NCBI GenBank assembly: GCA_937944405.1
Contig: CALDYR010000137.1
Span: 1 to 32,250, forward strand
DNA from: an uncultured Pirellulaceae bacterium
Lineage (GTDB): Bacteria > Planctomycetota > Planctomycetia > Pirellulales > Pirellulaceae
Length of the DNA stretch: 32,250 nt
Reading direction: 5' to 3'
The notes under the pieces are model-generated. The model saw nothing but the letters and a program-made list of their open reading frames with translations. It was not told the DNA's origin and did no database searches. This document shows positions 14,487-23,563 of the stretch, piece by piece. The number at the start of each line of letters is the position of its first letter. Position 1 is the first letter of the stretch. A program made the translations under genes and the position numbers.

Positions 14487-15794
14487 TTATTCGAAATCGC
14501 GCCCCGATTTGTTGGCCGCCACGATCATGCTTGCTACCGCGACCATCAAAACGGACGCCACGACATAGGGCAAAAACAGAGTCACTTTTAGCATCGGGAT
14601 TCCCAACGCCGATCCAAAAATTCGCGCCATCGCGCTGACCGACTGACCGACGCCCAACACTTTCCCCTGTTCGCTTGGATCTGACCAACGGCTTAACAAT
14701 GAATAAAGGCTTGGTTGGAGGCAACTGTAACCGGTCACAATCACCGCCAACGCTGCGAACAGCCACGCCGTAGATGCCAATCGCACCGCGCCGGTCATCA
14801 TTCCAAATCCAACGATCTCGATCACGGCCCCAGCAACGGCGAGCTTCTGTTCGGATATCTTCTTGGCCAACCGCCTCACGATACCACCTTGCACAATCGC
14901 GACCATCAAACCGATCAACGCAAAAGTACCGCAGACCTCCTTGAACGAAAAATTAAACGGCGCGTCGGTAAAGTTTTTCGATCCCCGGATCAGCATCGAC
15001 AACGTGGTTTCGAAATTGGCAAACGCAAAAATGCAAATGAAGAAACCGATCAACAAGTACACCAGCGCTTTGGTTTGAAATGCAATCTGCCACCCTGCTG
15101 GGTCGTACCACCGTTTCGCTTTGTGAGCTGACGTGGCCGTTTTTGATTCCGGCAACACAAAAATAGCCATCAATAACGCCACCAACGATAGCCCCGCGGC
15201 CACAAATCCAGGCCCTGCACCAGGCGTTTTCGCATCTGCGCTAAACGTGACGGCAAACACGGCAAACAGCGGCCCTAGGGTAAAACCAAGCCCAAATGCA
15301 ACGCCGATCAACGCCATCCCACGGGCTCGGTTTTCGTTGCTAGTGGTGTCGGCAATGTAAGCCTGAGCCGTTGATATCGTGGCTCCAGCGATGCCTGCGC
15401 CGATACGCGTAAGGAACAATCCCGTCAGGCTTTTATAAATCGTCGCGACACCAAAAAGCGTGTAAAACACAACACTCCCGGCAAGCCCGACGATGATCAC
15501 CGGTCGCCGACCAACCCGATCCGAGACAACACCCCACAACGGTGCGAAGATGAACTGCATGATGGAAAAAATGGCCATCAGCATTCCAATCTTAAAACCA
15601 CTGGGGTCTTCACCGAACTGATCCGCGTACAGCGGCAACAGCGGCAGCACCATTCCAAAACCCAACAAGTCGATGAAAACGGTTAGGAAAATAACCAGCA
15701 ACGATCCCGGTCGGCCCGCTTCGTTTTTTTTCTCAGGGGTTTCGGTGGCGCCGTCGTCGGAAAGCGTAAGGTCGTTGGAATCAGGAGCGGACAT
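14487..15794 (-). CDS. MFS transporter, DHA1/TetA-like drug exporter
   Basis: The 435-aa product is a 12-helix major facilitator superfamily protein of the proton-antiport type, sited in the inner membrane. Helix 1 reads VFIDLLGFGMVLPLLPLYAD, similar to TetA-like exporters with an acidic residue. Motif A between helices 2 and 3 is clear (GVVSDRVGRRPVIIVGL). RIGAGIAGATISTAQAYIAD fits helix 4, and GFTLGPLF fits the motif C region of helix 5. A hydrophilic N-terminal extension of about 30 residues precedes helix 1. The substrate cannot be inferred; tetracycline or another drug is only the family association. It is divergent from the 16018 gene and convergent with the small membrane protein. No strong ribosome-binding site is seen upstream of the ATG. 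Confidence 0.88.
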   Translation of the reverse strand: MSAPDSNDLTLSDDGATETPEKKNEAGRPGSLLVIFLTVFIDLLGFGMVLPLLPLYADQFGEDPSGFKIGMLMAIFSIMQFIFAPLWGVVSDRVGRRPVIIVGLAGSVVFYTLFGVATIYKSLTGLFLTRIGAGIAGATISTAQAYIADTTSNENRARGMALIGVAFGLGFTLGPLFAVFAVTFSADAKTPGAGPGFVAAGLSLVALLMAIFVLPESKTATSAHKAKRWYDPAGWQIAFQTKALVYLLIGFFICIFAFANFETTLSMLIRGSKNFTDAPFNFSFKEVCGTFALIGLMVAIVQGGIVRRLAKKISEQKLAVAGAVIEIVGFGMMTGAVRLASTAWLFAALAVIVTGYSCLQPSLYSLLSRWSDPSEQGKVLGVGQSVSAMARIFGSALGIPMLKVTLFLPYVVASVLMVAVASMIVAANKSGRDFE

Positions 15795-16017
15795 AGACTG
15801 TAAGAAATCAGTTGAAACTTAGCGGCAATAGGATCTGTCCCGTCGAACACAATTCACATATGGGGTAAATTCAAGGCACGATCTTCAGGATCCACGTCAC
15901 GATAACCTGATCTTTGCGTTTTGCGAATCGCCAAACCAGCCAACTTTCAAGTTTGCCATCGATAAATCTCGGCATTGCTGCGACATTTTACCAACCAACG
16001 ACCGTCAGAATCACGCC

Positions 16018-16500
16018 GTGTCATCAGTTCAACACCACTATTGCTCAAACCGCATTAACAGACGCACAGCGCGATGGGAACTGTGGGCCGCGGGGTTGTT
16101 TGTTGCCGTCCATTTAGCTTCGCCGCTGCTGATCGGAGAACTTTACCCGTTTACGATTTCCCCCATGTTCTGTGATTGCCCCCAGCAATGCTGTCAGTAT
16201 GAAGTGTTTGCCGCCGACGGATCGCCACTGGAGGCGCGACGGTTCAACCTTCACATGGTCTACGACGGCAACCCGCCGGGTTTAGGAATGGGAATTGTTC
16301 CCCACCCAACGATGCACCCCTTCGGCGAGATCCCGTCAAAGCAGCGGCTTGTCGAACATGTTCGCCAAGTGCTTGAAAACACCCAAGGGGATTTTGGCGG
16401 CCGCGTTGTCGTCCACCAGCACTGCTTTATTCCGGACAAAAATCGAATCAAGCGAGAAGAACGAACTTTTGTGGTGGATGCCATAGGGAAAGCGCAATGA
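16018..16500 (+). CDS. Membrane-anchored Cys-rich protein paired with the HTTM gene
   Basis: The 160-aa product has one membrane helix near residues 23-41 (LWAAGLFVAVHLASPLLIG), followed directly by ELYPFTISPMFCDCPQQCCQ. That is a CxCxxxCC cluster at the membrane surface. The remaining about 100 residues look like a soluble domain (blocks GMGIVPHPTMHPFGEIPSKQ and FGGRVVVHQHCFIPDKNR). No catalytic family was recognised. Its stop overlaps the ATG of the HTTM gene by 4 bp (ATGA), so the two are translationally coupled and probably work together. The GTG start at 16018 has no clear ribosome-binding site. The histidines and cysteines suggest metal or redox chemistry, but this is inference. Confidence 0.75.
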   Translation: MSSVQHHYCSNRINRRTARWELWAAGLFVAVHLASPLLIGELYPFTISPMFCDCPQQCCQYEVFAADGSPLEARRFNLHMVYDGNPPGLGMGIVPHPTMHPFGEIPSKQRLVEHVRQVLENTQGDFGGRVVVHQHCFIPDKNRIKREERTFVVDAIGKAQ

Positions 16501-17408
16501 ACACGCCCCAAGCATTCGACAACCCACGGCGTCCGGGCCTGCGTTGGTCGAACTGGTTAACCAAATTGGCGCTGCCAGCATTCGGCCAATACGTTACCTG
16601 GTTGCTGTTGGTTTTCACGATCGTGCTGGCCGTTACTCCCATCGAATTTGCCACCGGCGATCGCAGCGCCCAAGCCGCAACGATTTTTACTTGGTTGCCG
16701 CTTGTTCTGCTCAACAGCCCGACATTCTTCACCTCAGTGCGCGTGTTTTTAGTCCTTTCGGCATTGCTGTGGGCAATGCGAATCGCGGTCCCGATAAGCT
16801 GCTGGATGACGACGGTTTTGTTCGCCCTGATGTGGTCACTGAGAATGGAGAACCTGACCAATGGAGCCCACATTTTCAACGTCACTAACATGCTGCTGTT
16901 GATTCACGCGCTCTGGTTTCAGTTCTATTCTACTGATATGAAAAAGGCGGCGCAGGCGAACCAGTTTTGGCTAACCCCGACCTACCCGCGCTGGGTGTTT
17001 CTGCTTTCAGTGTTTTACTTGGGATGGTTTCATTCCTTAGCGGGATTCACAAAGCTGTACAAAACCGGGCTTGGGTGGGGCAACGGGGTTTCTCTACAAC
17101 TTTGGACGGAAGTGTTTGGGGAAACCGGTTCGCCGTTTGCGCAAATCGTTCTTTATGATTCCCGACTGACGGCGTGGCTGCAAACCGGAGCGCTGGTCAT
17201 CGAATGTTTCAGCATCTTGTGCATCTTCCATTGGACGATTCGTTACGCCGTTGGAGTTGGGTTGATTGGATTTTATATTGGTGTGTTGACTACCTTTGTA
17301 ACTTTTGGTTTTCATTTTAACGCGATACTCGTTGCGATTTTCCTATTGCCGGTCGACCGCTGGGTGGGGCTGAAGTTCCAATTTACCCCCTCCACCTCAT
17401 CGCCGTAA
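16497..17408 (+). CDS. HTTM-like (vitamin K-dependent carboxylase-related) membrane protein
   Basis: The 303-aa product is a polytopic membrane protein with about seven to eight predicted helices (for example YVTWLLLVFTIVLAV, RVFLVLSALLWAMRI, VGLIGFYIGVLTTFVTFGF). The block SVFYLGWFHSLAGFTKLYKT, followed by GLGWGNGVSLQLW, resembles the HTTM domain (Pfam family related to vitamin K-dependent gamma-carboxylase). The assignment is by motif impression. HTTM proteins in bacteria are of uncertain function. The gene overlaps the upstream Cys-rich gene by 4 bp and is 23 bp from the glutamine cyclotransferase gene, forming a compact three-gene unit. No lumenal carboxylase domain is present, so gamma-glutamyl carboxylation cannot be asserted. 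Confidence 0.6.
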   Translation: MNTPQAFDNPRRPGLRWSNWLTKLALPAFGQYVTWLLLVFTIVLAVTPIEFATGDRSAQAATIFTWLPLVLLNSPTFFTSVRVFLVLSALLWAMRIAVPISCWMTTVLFALMWSLRMENLTNGAHIFNVTNMLLLIHALWFQFYSTDMKKAAQANQFWLTPTYPRWVFLLSVFYLGWFHSLAGFTKLYKTGLGWGNGVSLQLWTEVFGETGSPFAQIVLYDSRLTAWLQTGALVIECFSILCIFHWTIRYAVGVGLIGFYIGVLTTFVTFGFHFNAILVAIFLLPVDRWVGLKFQFTPSTSSP

Positions 17409-17431
17409 CCTATTTATTGAAGACGATCTTC

Positions 17432-18322
17432 ATGGCTGCTAATTCAAATTCCAAGAAACAAAAAAAACGCGGTGGCTTTCCACCGGTTGATCAACCGTCA
17501 ACCGTCAACGTCAACCGCAACAGCCCACCACCGCCGCCCCGGCGTTGGGGATTGATTGCCCTTTTTTTAATGGTTTCGATCGGCGGAACCTATTTAGCGG
17601 TTTGGCTTAAACAAGGGCCCGGGGCGCTGAGGTTGGGATACCGGATTGTCAAAACCTATCCGCACGATCCCACCGCCTTCACCCAAGGATTGCTGTGGGA
17701 CGGCGACGCATTGTACGAAAGTACAGGAAAAGAGGGGCGTTCGTCGATCCGCAAAGTGGATCTTAAAACCGGCGACGTACTGCAAAAACGCGACTTGCCG
17801 GAGAAAATTTTTGCCGAAGGTCTAGCTTTAGCGGGAGACAAATTTTATCAACTGACGTGGAAAAATAATTTGATCTTCGTCTACGACCGCGCTTTTAAAC
17901 TGCTCAAAGAAGTGCCCTACGATCACGACGGCTGGGGGCTGACGTCTGACGGCACCCACCTCATCGCCAGCGACGGCACGTCCTATTTAAGATTCCTTGA
18001 CCCCGAAACATTACAGGAAGATCATGCCGTTCGTGTCCGCATCGGCAATCGATCGGTAGGCCAGTTGAACGAACTTGAGATGCACGGCCCTGACCTCTAC
18101 GCCAACGTCTATCAAACCGACTTCATCCATTGGATTGACAAAACCAACGGCAATGTTAAGGCGACCATTGACTTGGCCGGCCTGTGGCCGTTGAAAGATC
18201 GTCCCAGTCGCGATGCGGTGCTCAATGGGATTGCGATCGATGCGAAGTCAGAACGTATGTTTGTTACCGGCAAGGATTGTCCGTTTCTGTGGGAAATTGA
18301 ACTGGTCGAAAAACAGCCGTAG
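17432..18322 (+). CDS. Glutaminyl-peptide cyclotransferase (plant/bacterial type)
   Basis: The enzyme converts an N-terminal glutamine into pyroglutamate with release of ammonia. The 296-aa product has a Lys-rich and Pro-rich N-terminus, one membrane segment (about 36-55, WGLIALFLMVSIGGTYLAVW) and then the five-bladed propeller of the Glu_cyclase_2 family. Hallmarks are YPHDPTAFTQGLLWDGDALY, ESTGKEGRSSIRKVDL, IFAEGLALAGDKFYQLTWK, HDGWGLTSDGTHLIASDGT, VGQLNELE, VLNGIAIDAKSERMFVTGKD and the final FLWEIEL. The N-terminal anchor should place it facing the periplasm. An in-frame TTG 15 nt upstream is the alternative start; neither has a strong ribosome-binding site. It is the last gene of the three-gene unit. 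Confidence 0.88.
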   Translation: MAANSNSKKQKKRGGFPPVDQPSTVNVNRNSPPPPPRRWGLIALFLMVSIGGTYLAVWLKQGPGALRLGYRIVKTYPHDPTAFTQGLLWDGDALYESTGKEGRSSIRKVDLKTGDVLQKRDLPEKIFAEGLALAGDKFYQLTWKNNLIFVYDRAFKLLKEVPYDHDGWGLTSDGTHLIASDGTSYLRFLDPETLQEDHAVRVRIGNRSVGQLNELEMHGPDLYANVYQTDFIHWIDKTNGNVKATIDLAGLWPLKDRPSRDAVLNGIAIDAKSERMFVTGKDCPFLWEIELVEKQP

Positions 18323-18523
18323 GTCAAACTGGTCGCGCGGCATCAGCGCTGAACCGTTGGCTTCGTTTCACAGGTTCTGCGGAGAGTAAAATGGGGCGCG
18401 GACTCCTCTACCGTCGCTGGAACTGACAAACAACAGCCGGGTTGGAGCGACGAAATTCCCTGAAGAACGGCTGAAACAACGACATGCGATGCTTTCGGTG
18501 CGTTGTCTTGTTGCCGGTTCGGC

Positions 18524-21376
18524 TCACTGCGCCACGTCGATAACGTCGTTCCCCAGTGCACCGCCTTCTAATCCAGCCGCGTTGGCTCCAACCTCGATCC
18601 GGGCCCGGCCAGGTCGTTCGCCTTGGACGAAGATCGAAAAGGTCATGCGGTCGCCGGGACGCATGCTCTGTCGGGCTGATAAATCAAAAGTCGTTTGGTC
18701 GGGGCTGGATCGTTCGATCCGCTGGCTGTTGTCGATCGAGCGATAATCGTTCAATACGACGCCCGGAGGAACCAGAAAGGAAACAAAGACATCCTCCAAA
18801 ATCTGGTTACTGCGATTGGTGACTGAGAACTCGATTTCGCCAACGTCAGGCAAGTTCTCCTGAGAGCTGCGCAGTTTGATGGTCGGTGTTTTGGTTTCGA
18901 CTACGATTTCCAACGCTTCGCTGGCCAACGGTGCGCGATCGACGGGGATGCCAACGCCGCCACCGCTATCGGGGCGCACAACCGGAGCACGCGCGGCATC
19001 GGGGCGCCCGTCGCGGGGGGAATTGGAATCGGCGTTGAAGTTCGGGCTGCCGTCTGGATTGACGCGGTCATCGCCATTGCTGCCTCCGGGATCAACAAAC
19101 GGGCTATTGCCACCGCTGTCGCCGACACTGCCGGATCCCGGTTCGATGCGGATGTTGAAACGTTGTGTCTGATTGACATTTGAGGTCGAGGTAAGCGCAA
19201 ATTCAGCCAGCGCGTTACCATCGGGCCGGACACCGATGTACTGGACCTCTAACAAACGCTCTTCGCCGGGTTCGATGCGTCCAATCGAAAAGGTGTACTC
19301 GGTATCGGAAATGCGAGTGAAGGGGAAGTCTTCGGTGGCGCGGGCGGCCTCTAAACTCTCGGAAAATTTATTTGTCAGGATCACCGAATTGACCGCCGTA
19401 TTGCCCGAATTGACGATATAGGCGTTGACTTGGGCGGACTGCCCGACTTCGATCGGCGTCTGGCCCTCTAAACGAAGCTGTAACTCAGACGATCGAATGG
19501 CGCTGGCCTCTAAGCATTCACGGCGCGTCACGTTGTAACCGCTGCTGGAGGTTACCGACAGTTCGAAGCATCGTGTGCCGGGTTGCTGAACGTTGAAAGC
19601 CACACTCACAACACGACGTTCACCGAAGCTCAATTTGTCAAATTGGGTGCGGATCGGATTGGATCGACCATCCGCATAAAGCCCGGCGTCGTAACGCAGC
19701 ACCAAGTCGATGTCTTCCAGTTCTTCATCGCACTGGTTCGACACTTCGAAGTTGTAAATGATATCGTTGCCGACAATCGCGGTATCTGGCCCGTCAACTT
19801 TCAGCACTAAACACGGGACCGCGATTTCGATCTGAGCACAAGCTTCGGTGCGCAGTCGATCAGAATCCGACGCGACTTCGAAACACAGTCCGTTATTACC
19901 GCGTTTGTTGGATTTGAATTGAATGTCGATGATCTGCGGTGGGCTGCGCGGTGCGATATCGCCTAACTGCCATTCCAATTGACGGCCAAATTCCACTGGT
20001 TTGGGCGTACTGGAAATGTATTCGATGCTGTCGTCGATATCTTTGGTGCGGACCACGACGCCCCGCGCTAGTTGGTCGCCGGGGTTGGTGATTTCGATGC
20101 GGTAATTGAACGGTTTATCCAATTCAGCTGCTTTGTCCCCGATCGCCCGAATCGTTAGCGCCGGAGCGCTCCAAGTCACCGTAGTCAGCCCGCTTTCGAC
20201 CACTAATTCGGGTTCCCCAAAGAGCGCCGGACGTGTGATATCGACACGGATCTGAGTGACACCAGGTTCAAATTGACCGGCCGGTTGACGGAGTTGGGCG
20301 GTGGCTTCGCCGTTATCGTTGGTTGTCGCGGTAGCGCTGGAAGACCCCGCGGGCGCGAATTCGGCCGCCGCTCCGCCGACGACGGTGTATTTAACTTTCC
20401 AATCTTTCACGCCGCCGCCATCGGAAGACCGCTTCACGACCGTGGTCAGTGGAAACACAGTTCCAGCGGTAGCTCTAGAAGGCACAGGCGTTGACCAAAG
20501 CGCATCAACCCATTGAATCATCGTTGTGGCGCGACGCCGGTCCCAACCTTCAGCCTTGGGAGCGACACCAGTGACGTAGGTTCGACCGGGAGACGCCGAA
20601 GAAACACTGATGAAAGTCTGACCTTTGGCCAATTCAATATCGTCACACGGAGTTGACGTTCCGCGTGTGAGAACGACACGTTTAAGCCCCGTACGGCCCC
20701 ACGCGTACTGCCCGTCAAACTTTTTTGCTTGCGGCGGCACCGTATTATTGAAGGTGCTGTGTTGCGTTCCGCCGACTTCGATGATTTGGCCGACGCTATC
20801 ATTGGAAAGAATCCATTCTAAGGGTTGATTCAAGGATAAAAATCCGTCAGCACCACAGATGCCAGCGATCACGACCACTTCACTGCCGACCGGGGCGATA
20901 ATGCGAGACGGGCTCATGAGGATTTGGCCTTTTTGCCCGGTCGTTTTTCTTGCCCTTGGGTCAGGTACGAAGTGCCTTTTCTGTTGCCCGCGCCCGTTGC
21001 CAAACCCCGTTCCGCACGGTGGCGGTGTGCGCGGGTGTCGAAACGCTGGCCCAGGATTGGGCCGCACAAAGTTGTTAGGCCGCGGTTGGGCAGGAGCTAG
21101 AAAAGTCGGCTGAGGAATCGGTTGTTGAATCCGCGGCCCGTTGTTAAAGAACGCTCCCTGCCCAAAAAGACCCGGTCGTAGCGGGTTGTTCAGCGCGTTC
21201 TGAAACGCTGAATTGGGCGTGAGGAGCGTTGTGCTGTTCGGAGCCGGTAAAAAAATCCGATTCCCGGAAGGATCAATTGCAGGCAGCCGTATCTGGGCAC
21301 GCGCATCGACAACCGTGATGGATGCGGCAAACCATATGATCACCAGAGTGCCCAAGTTGCGATGCTGTAAAAGCAT
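18524..21376 (-). CDS. Large secreted protein with DUF11/CARDB-type repeats
   Basis: The 950-aa product has a signal peptide (MLLQHRNLGTLVIIWFAASI, cleavage near ARAQ). Next is an Asn/Pro-rich linker of about 90 residues and a domain with GKGQEFISV-like strands. Several Ig-like beta-sandwich repeats of the DUF11 type follow (for example DKPFNYRIEITNPGDQLARG, VGNDIIYNFEVSNQCDEELE, VGQSAQVNAYIVNSGNTAVN). A Gly/Ser/Asn/Asp-rich linker around residues 770-840 separates the last repeat. Such repeats occur in surface or extracellular matrix proteins. Cysteines are few and no enzyme motif is seen. The longer frame from 21481 adds 35 residues before the signal peptide, so the ATG at 21376 is preferred. 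There is no clear partner; it is convergent with the cyclotransferase gene. Confidence 0.8.
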   Translation of the reverse strand: MLLQHRNLGTLVIIWFAASITVVDARAQIRLPAIDPSGNRIFLPAPNSTTLLTPNSAFQNALNNPLRPGLFGQGAFFNNGPRIQQPIPQPTFLAPAQPRPNNFVRPNPGPAFRHPRTPPPCGTGFGNGRGQQKRHFVPDPRARKTTGQKGQILMSPSRIIAPVGSEVVVIAGICGADGFLSLNQPLEWILSNDSVGQIIEVGGTQHSTFNNTVPPQAKKFDGQYAWGRTGLKRVVLTRGTSTPCDDIELAKGQTFISVSSASPGRTYVTGVAPKAEGWDRRRATTMIQWVDALWSTPVPSRATAGTVFPLTTVVKRSSDGGGVKDWKVKYTVVGGAAAEFAPAGSSSATATTNDNGEATAQLRQPAGQFEPGVTQIRVDITRPALFGEPELVVESGLTTVTWSAPALTIRAIGDKAAELDKPFNYRIEITNPGDQLARGVVVRTKDIDDSIEYISSTPKPVEFGRQLEWQLGDIAPRSPPQIIDIQFKSNKRGNNGLCFEVASDSDRLRTEACAQIEIAVPCLVLKVDGPDTAIVGNDIIYNFEVSNQCDEELEDIDLVLRYDAGLYADGRSNPIRTQFDKLSFGERRVVSVAFNVQQPGTRCFELSVTSSSGYNVTRRECLEASAIRSSELQLRLEGQTPIEVGQSAQVNAYIVNSGNTAVNSVILTNKFSESLEAARATEDFPFTRISDTEYTFSIGRIEPGEERLLEVQYIGVRPDGNALAEFALTSTSNVNQTQRFNIRIEPGSGSVGDSGGNSPFVDPGGSNGDDRVNPDGSPNFNADSNSPRDGRPDAARAPVVRPDSGGGVGIPVDRAPLASEALEIVVETKTPTIKLRSSQENLPDVGEIEFSVTNRSNQILEDVFVSFLVPPGVVLNDYRSIDNSQRIERSSPDQTTFDLSARQSMRPGDRMTFSIFVQGERPGRARIEVGANAAGLEGGALGNDVIDVAQ

Positions 21377-21554
21377 TTCGAATCGATCCGTCGATGTGCT
21401 GCGTAGTAATGTTATCGCCGATAGTTCGGAGAAAAAATATCCGACCGAAAAACGTAGCACGCCATTAGAACAACGTCGCAACAGAGCCTCTGTTTCCAGT
21501 CAGATTGACCACAAACACTCAAGACCCATCACGTTATAGCAATTAGGCAACGCT

Positions 21555-22651
21555 TCACTGTGCTATCGATTTTTTCCGCGCGAGCAAGCGTTTAATATCT
21601 GACGGTGACTCGGATGCCATCACCATCGCGTGGCCCGGACTCAGCCAATGCAGTTGGCGCGTGGTCACTTCCACAAATTTTAAAGCACTCACGCCAGGTG
21701 CATTTCCCGCGCTGATTGGCCGTGTTGATGGCGAAACAGCGTCAAAACCGGTGTGTTGACGTTCCGCATCATCACGCTGTTGGAGCGCTGTTTCAACTTC
21801 GGCGTCAGATACAGCAGCAATTCTTCATAAGGTCGTTTCAGAATCGCGCGGACAATCTGGGCGGCTGGCTATGCGAGGGCGCTCCAGTTGGTCCGTTTCA
21901 TGATTTTCCGATGATGGGCCATCAACGGCATGCGCCATCGATCAGCAAAAATCAGCGTCAAATCACGACCGGCGGCCGCCGAAGCACAAACCAGCCAGTT
22001 CAAACACTGCGGCGTCGCTGTTGCATACTTCACCGGCCGGTCGCTGGGCGAAACGATTCGCCCCTGATCGTCGAACAGACGATTGCGCTTTTCACTGGCT
22101 CCAAAGTTTGTGAAGGTGTCGAAAAATCCAAGGTTCGAATCGGGATAGATTTGCGCACAGCGCTCTATCGTGTCCCGCGTTTTGACATCCATGTCATTGC
22201 AGCCAACGACACCCATACAAATGTACTGAATGAAGCCTGCGAATCCGGTGGTAAATAAGGAATGCCTGTCTTCAAAGACAAAGAAGTTGCGACCCATTTC
22301 GTAGAAGTCGTAGAAATAATAATCGGCAAAACGATCGGGACGGGCAACAAACTGCGGCCAATCTCGATCGTAAAATCCAGCAACCTCAATTCCAGTGGCT
22401 CCCACGAATCCGCAACCACACGAAAGCAGTGGTGCGGGCAACGCACAAATCGTCGGCCTCCCGTTTACTTGTCGTTTGAGCGTGAGCGACTTCCCCACCA
22501 ATTGCTGCTGCGTTTGCCACCCCTAATCCAGCACTTTGACAAACGACGCCATGCGGTTTTCGTCGTACTGGTCAATCTTTGTAAGAAACGTAATCTGATC
22601 GCCGGGCCAATCCAGCATGTCAACGTCGACAGTTGCCGTTTTCCAGCGTTG
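21555..22651 (-). pseudogene. Degraded gene(s): two in-frame TAG codons plus a frameshift
   Basis: Immediately after the methyltransferase stop, the same frame continues with protein-like text: LDWPGDQITFLTKIDQYDEN to a TAG at 22523-22525. It goes on through GFYDRDWPQFVARPDRFADY, YFYDFYEMGRNFFVFEDRHS, GFFDTFTNFGASEKRNRLF and DLTLIFADRWRMPLMAHHRK to a TAG at 21869-21871. Past that stop the frame reads PAAQIVRAILKRPYEELLLY and VNTPVLTLFRHQHGQ and ends at TGA 21689. Another frame then carries ALKFVEVTTRQLHWLSPGHA to TGA 21555-21557. The last part resembles the end of an alpha/beta hydrolase, including a GHAM histidine. The middle part resembles no family I can name. No start codon with a ribosome-binding site is present. 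It may be two fused fragments. TAG terminates rpsS normally, so recoding is unlikely. Confidence 0.65.
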
Positions 22652-23368
22652 CTAAGCACTGTTCGAGCGGTTGATCGCGGCCCAAGTCCAGTGACGATCC
22701 GAAGTCGCCCGCACCTCACCTCCATCCCAACCCAATCCGCTGACGATTGCACGAATCTCTTCCAGCGACAACGCCGCGTGTAGCGATTCCCGATACTGCC
22801 GTTGGGCGTACTGGGTTTCTTTACCGACATAGGTTTGGACGATCGATTCGAGCTCCGTTTCGTTGTCGGGGCGCATCATATCGCGCACTAACACCGCGCC
22901 GCCAATCTTACAAACCCGCGCAATTTCAGAGAGACAATCGACCGGGTTAGGGATGTGATGGATCGTGCTTTTACAGGTTACCGCGTCAAACGATTGAGAC
23001 GCAAACGCCATGCCCTTGGCATCGACTTTCGCCAATTGAATTCGGTCTTGATGTGGAGTTCGACCAATATGAGTAGCAGCCAACTCAAGCATCCGATCGG
23101 ACATGTCAATTGCCGTCACGTGCACCGCATGATGCCGCTGACAGAGGTAGATCGGAATAAGTGCATTGGCGGTGCCGACATCCAACACGCGGAACGACTC
23201 CGCCTGCCTGCTATTTAGAGCGTGGTGCAGGTTAACAGCGCCCTGCAACAGTTCCACCACGTCGTCCACGAAAGCCTGATTAACAAACCCGTGGTCGACC
23301 CGGTCGTACTGCGCCGCGTCTTCGGGCGCATCCATTACTTCGGGTTCGAGCGTTCTTCGCAAAGCCAT
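22652..23368 (-). CDS. Class I SAM-dependent methyltransferase
   Basis: The 238-aa product has a Rossmann-type methyltransferase fold. Motif I is FRVLDVGTANALIPIYLC, with GTANA in place of the usual GxGxG. The acidic end of beta-2 is VTAIDMSDRMLELA. Later blocks are VDAKGMAFASQSFDAVTCKS, TIHHIPNPVDCLSEIARVCK and GAVLVRDMMRPDN, typical of the Methyltransf_11/25 groups. The substrate is unknown. It ends SDRHWTWAAINRSNSA. The ATG at 23368 has a purine-rich GAGA upstream. In the same frame downstream lies the degraded region, so its stop codon may mark either a natural end or the first amber; the family length (about 230 aa) favours the natural end. Confidence 0.85.
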   Translation of the reverse strand: MALRRTLEPEVMDAPEDAAQYDRVDHGFVNQAFVDDVVELLQGAVNLHHALNSRQAESFRVLDVGTANALIPIYLCQRHHAVHVTAIDMSDRMLELAATHIGRTPHQDRIQLAKVDAKGMAFASQSFDAVTCKSTIHHIPNPVDCLSEIARVCKIGGAVLVRDMMRPDNETELESIVQTYVGKETQYAQRQYRESLHAALSLEEIRAIVSGLGWDGGEVRATSDRHWTWAAINRSNSA

Positions 23369-23563
23369 CTTTGTTTCTCTTTGCTAAAACAGCGCCGTGC
23401 CCGATGGACTTACTCCACCGGCACTCCGCGCCAGACCTTTGTCAGCAAGGCAATCTTTTGCGCTACTTTTTACGCGACCTTTGGATTTTGCTGAACCCTT
23501 TCGACAAAGCATCCGGCACGACTTTGGTCGCCGATGAATCGATGTTGTGCTGGAAGTCAACGA

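Noticed and set aside
21716..22258. 180-codon plus-strand frame opposite the pseudogene region
   Set aside because: The minus strand shows clearly better protein-like text; this is its antisense shadow.
21869..22525. Amber (TAG) recoding of the degraded gene
   Set aside because: TAG is a normal stop in rpsS, and a frameshift follows as well, so decay is the simpler reading.
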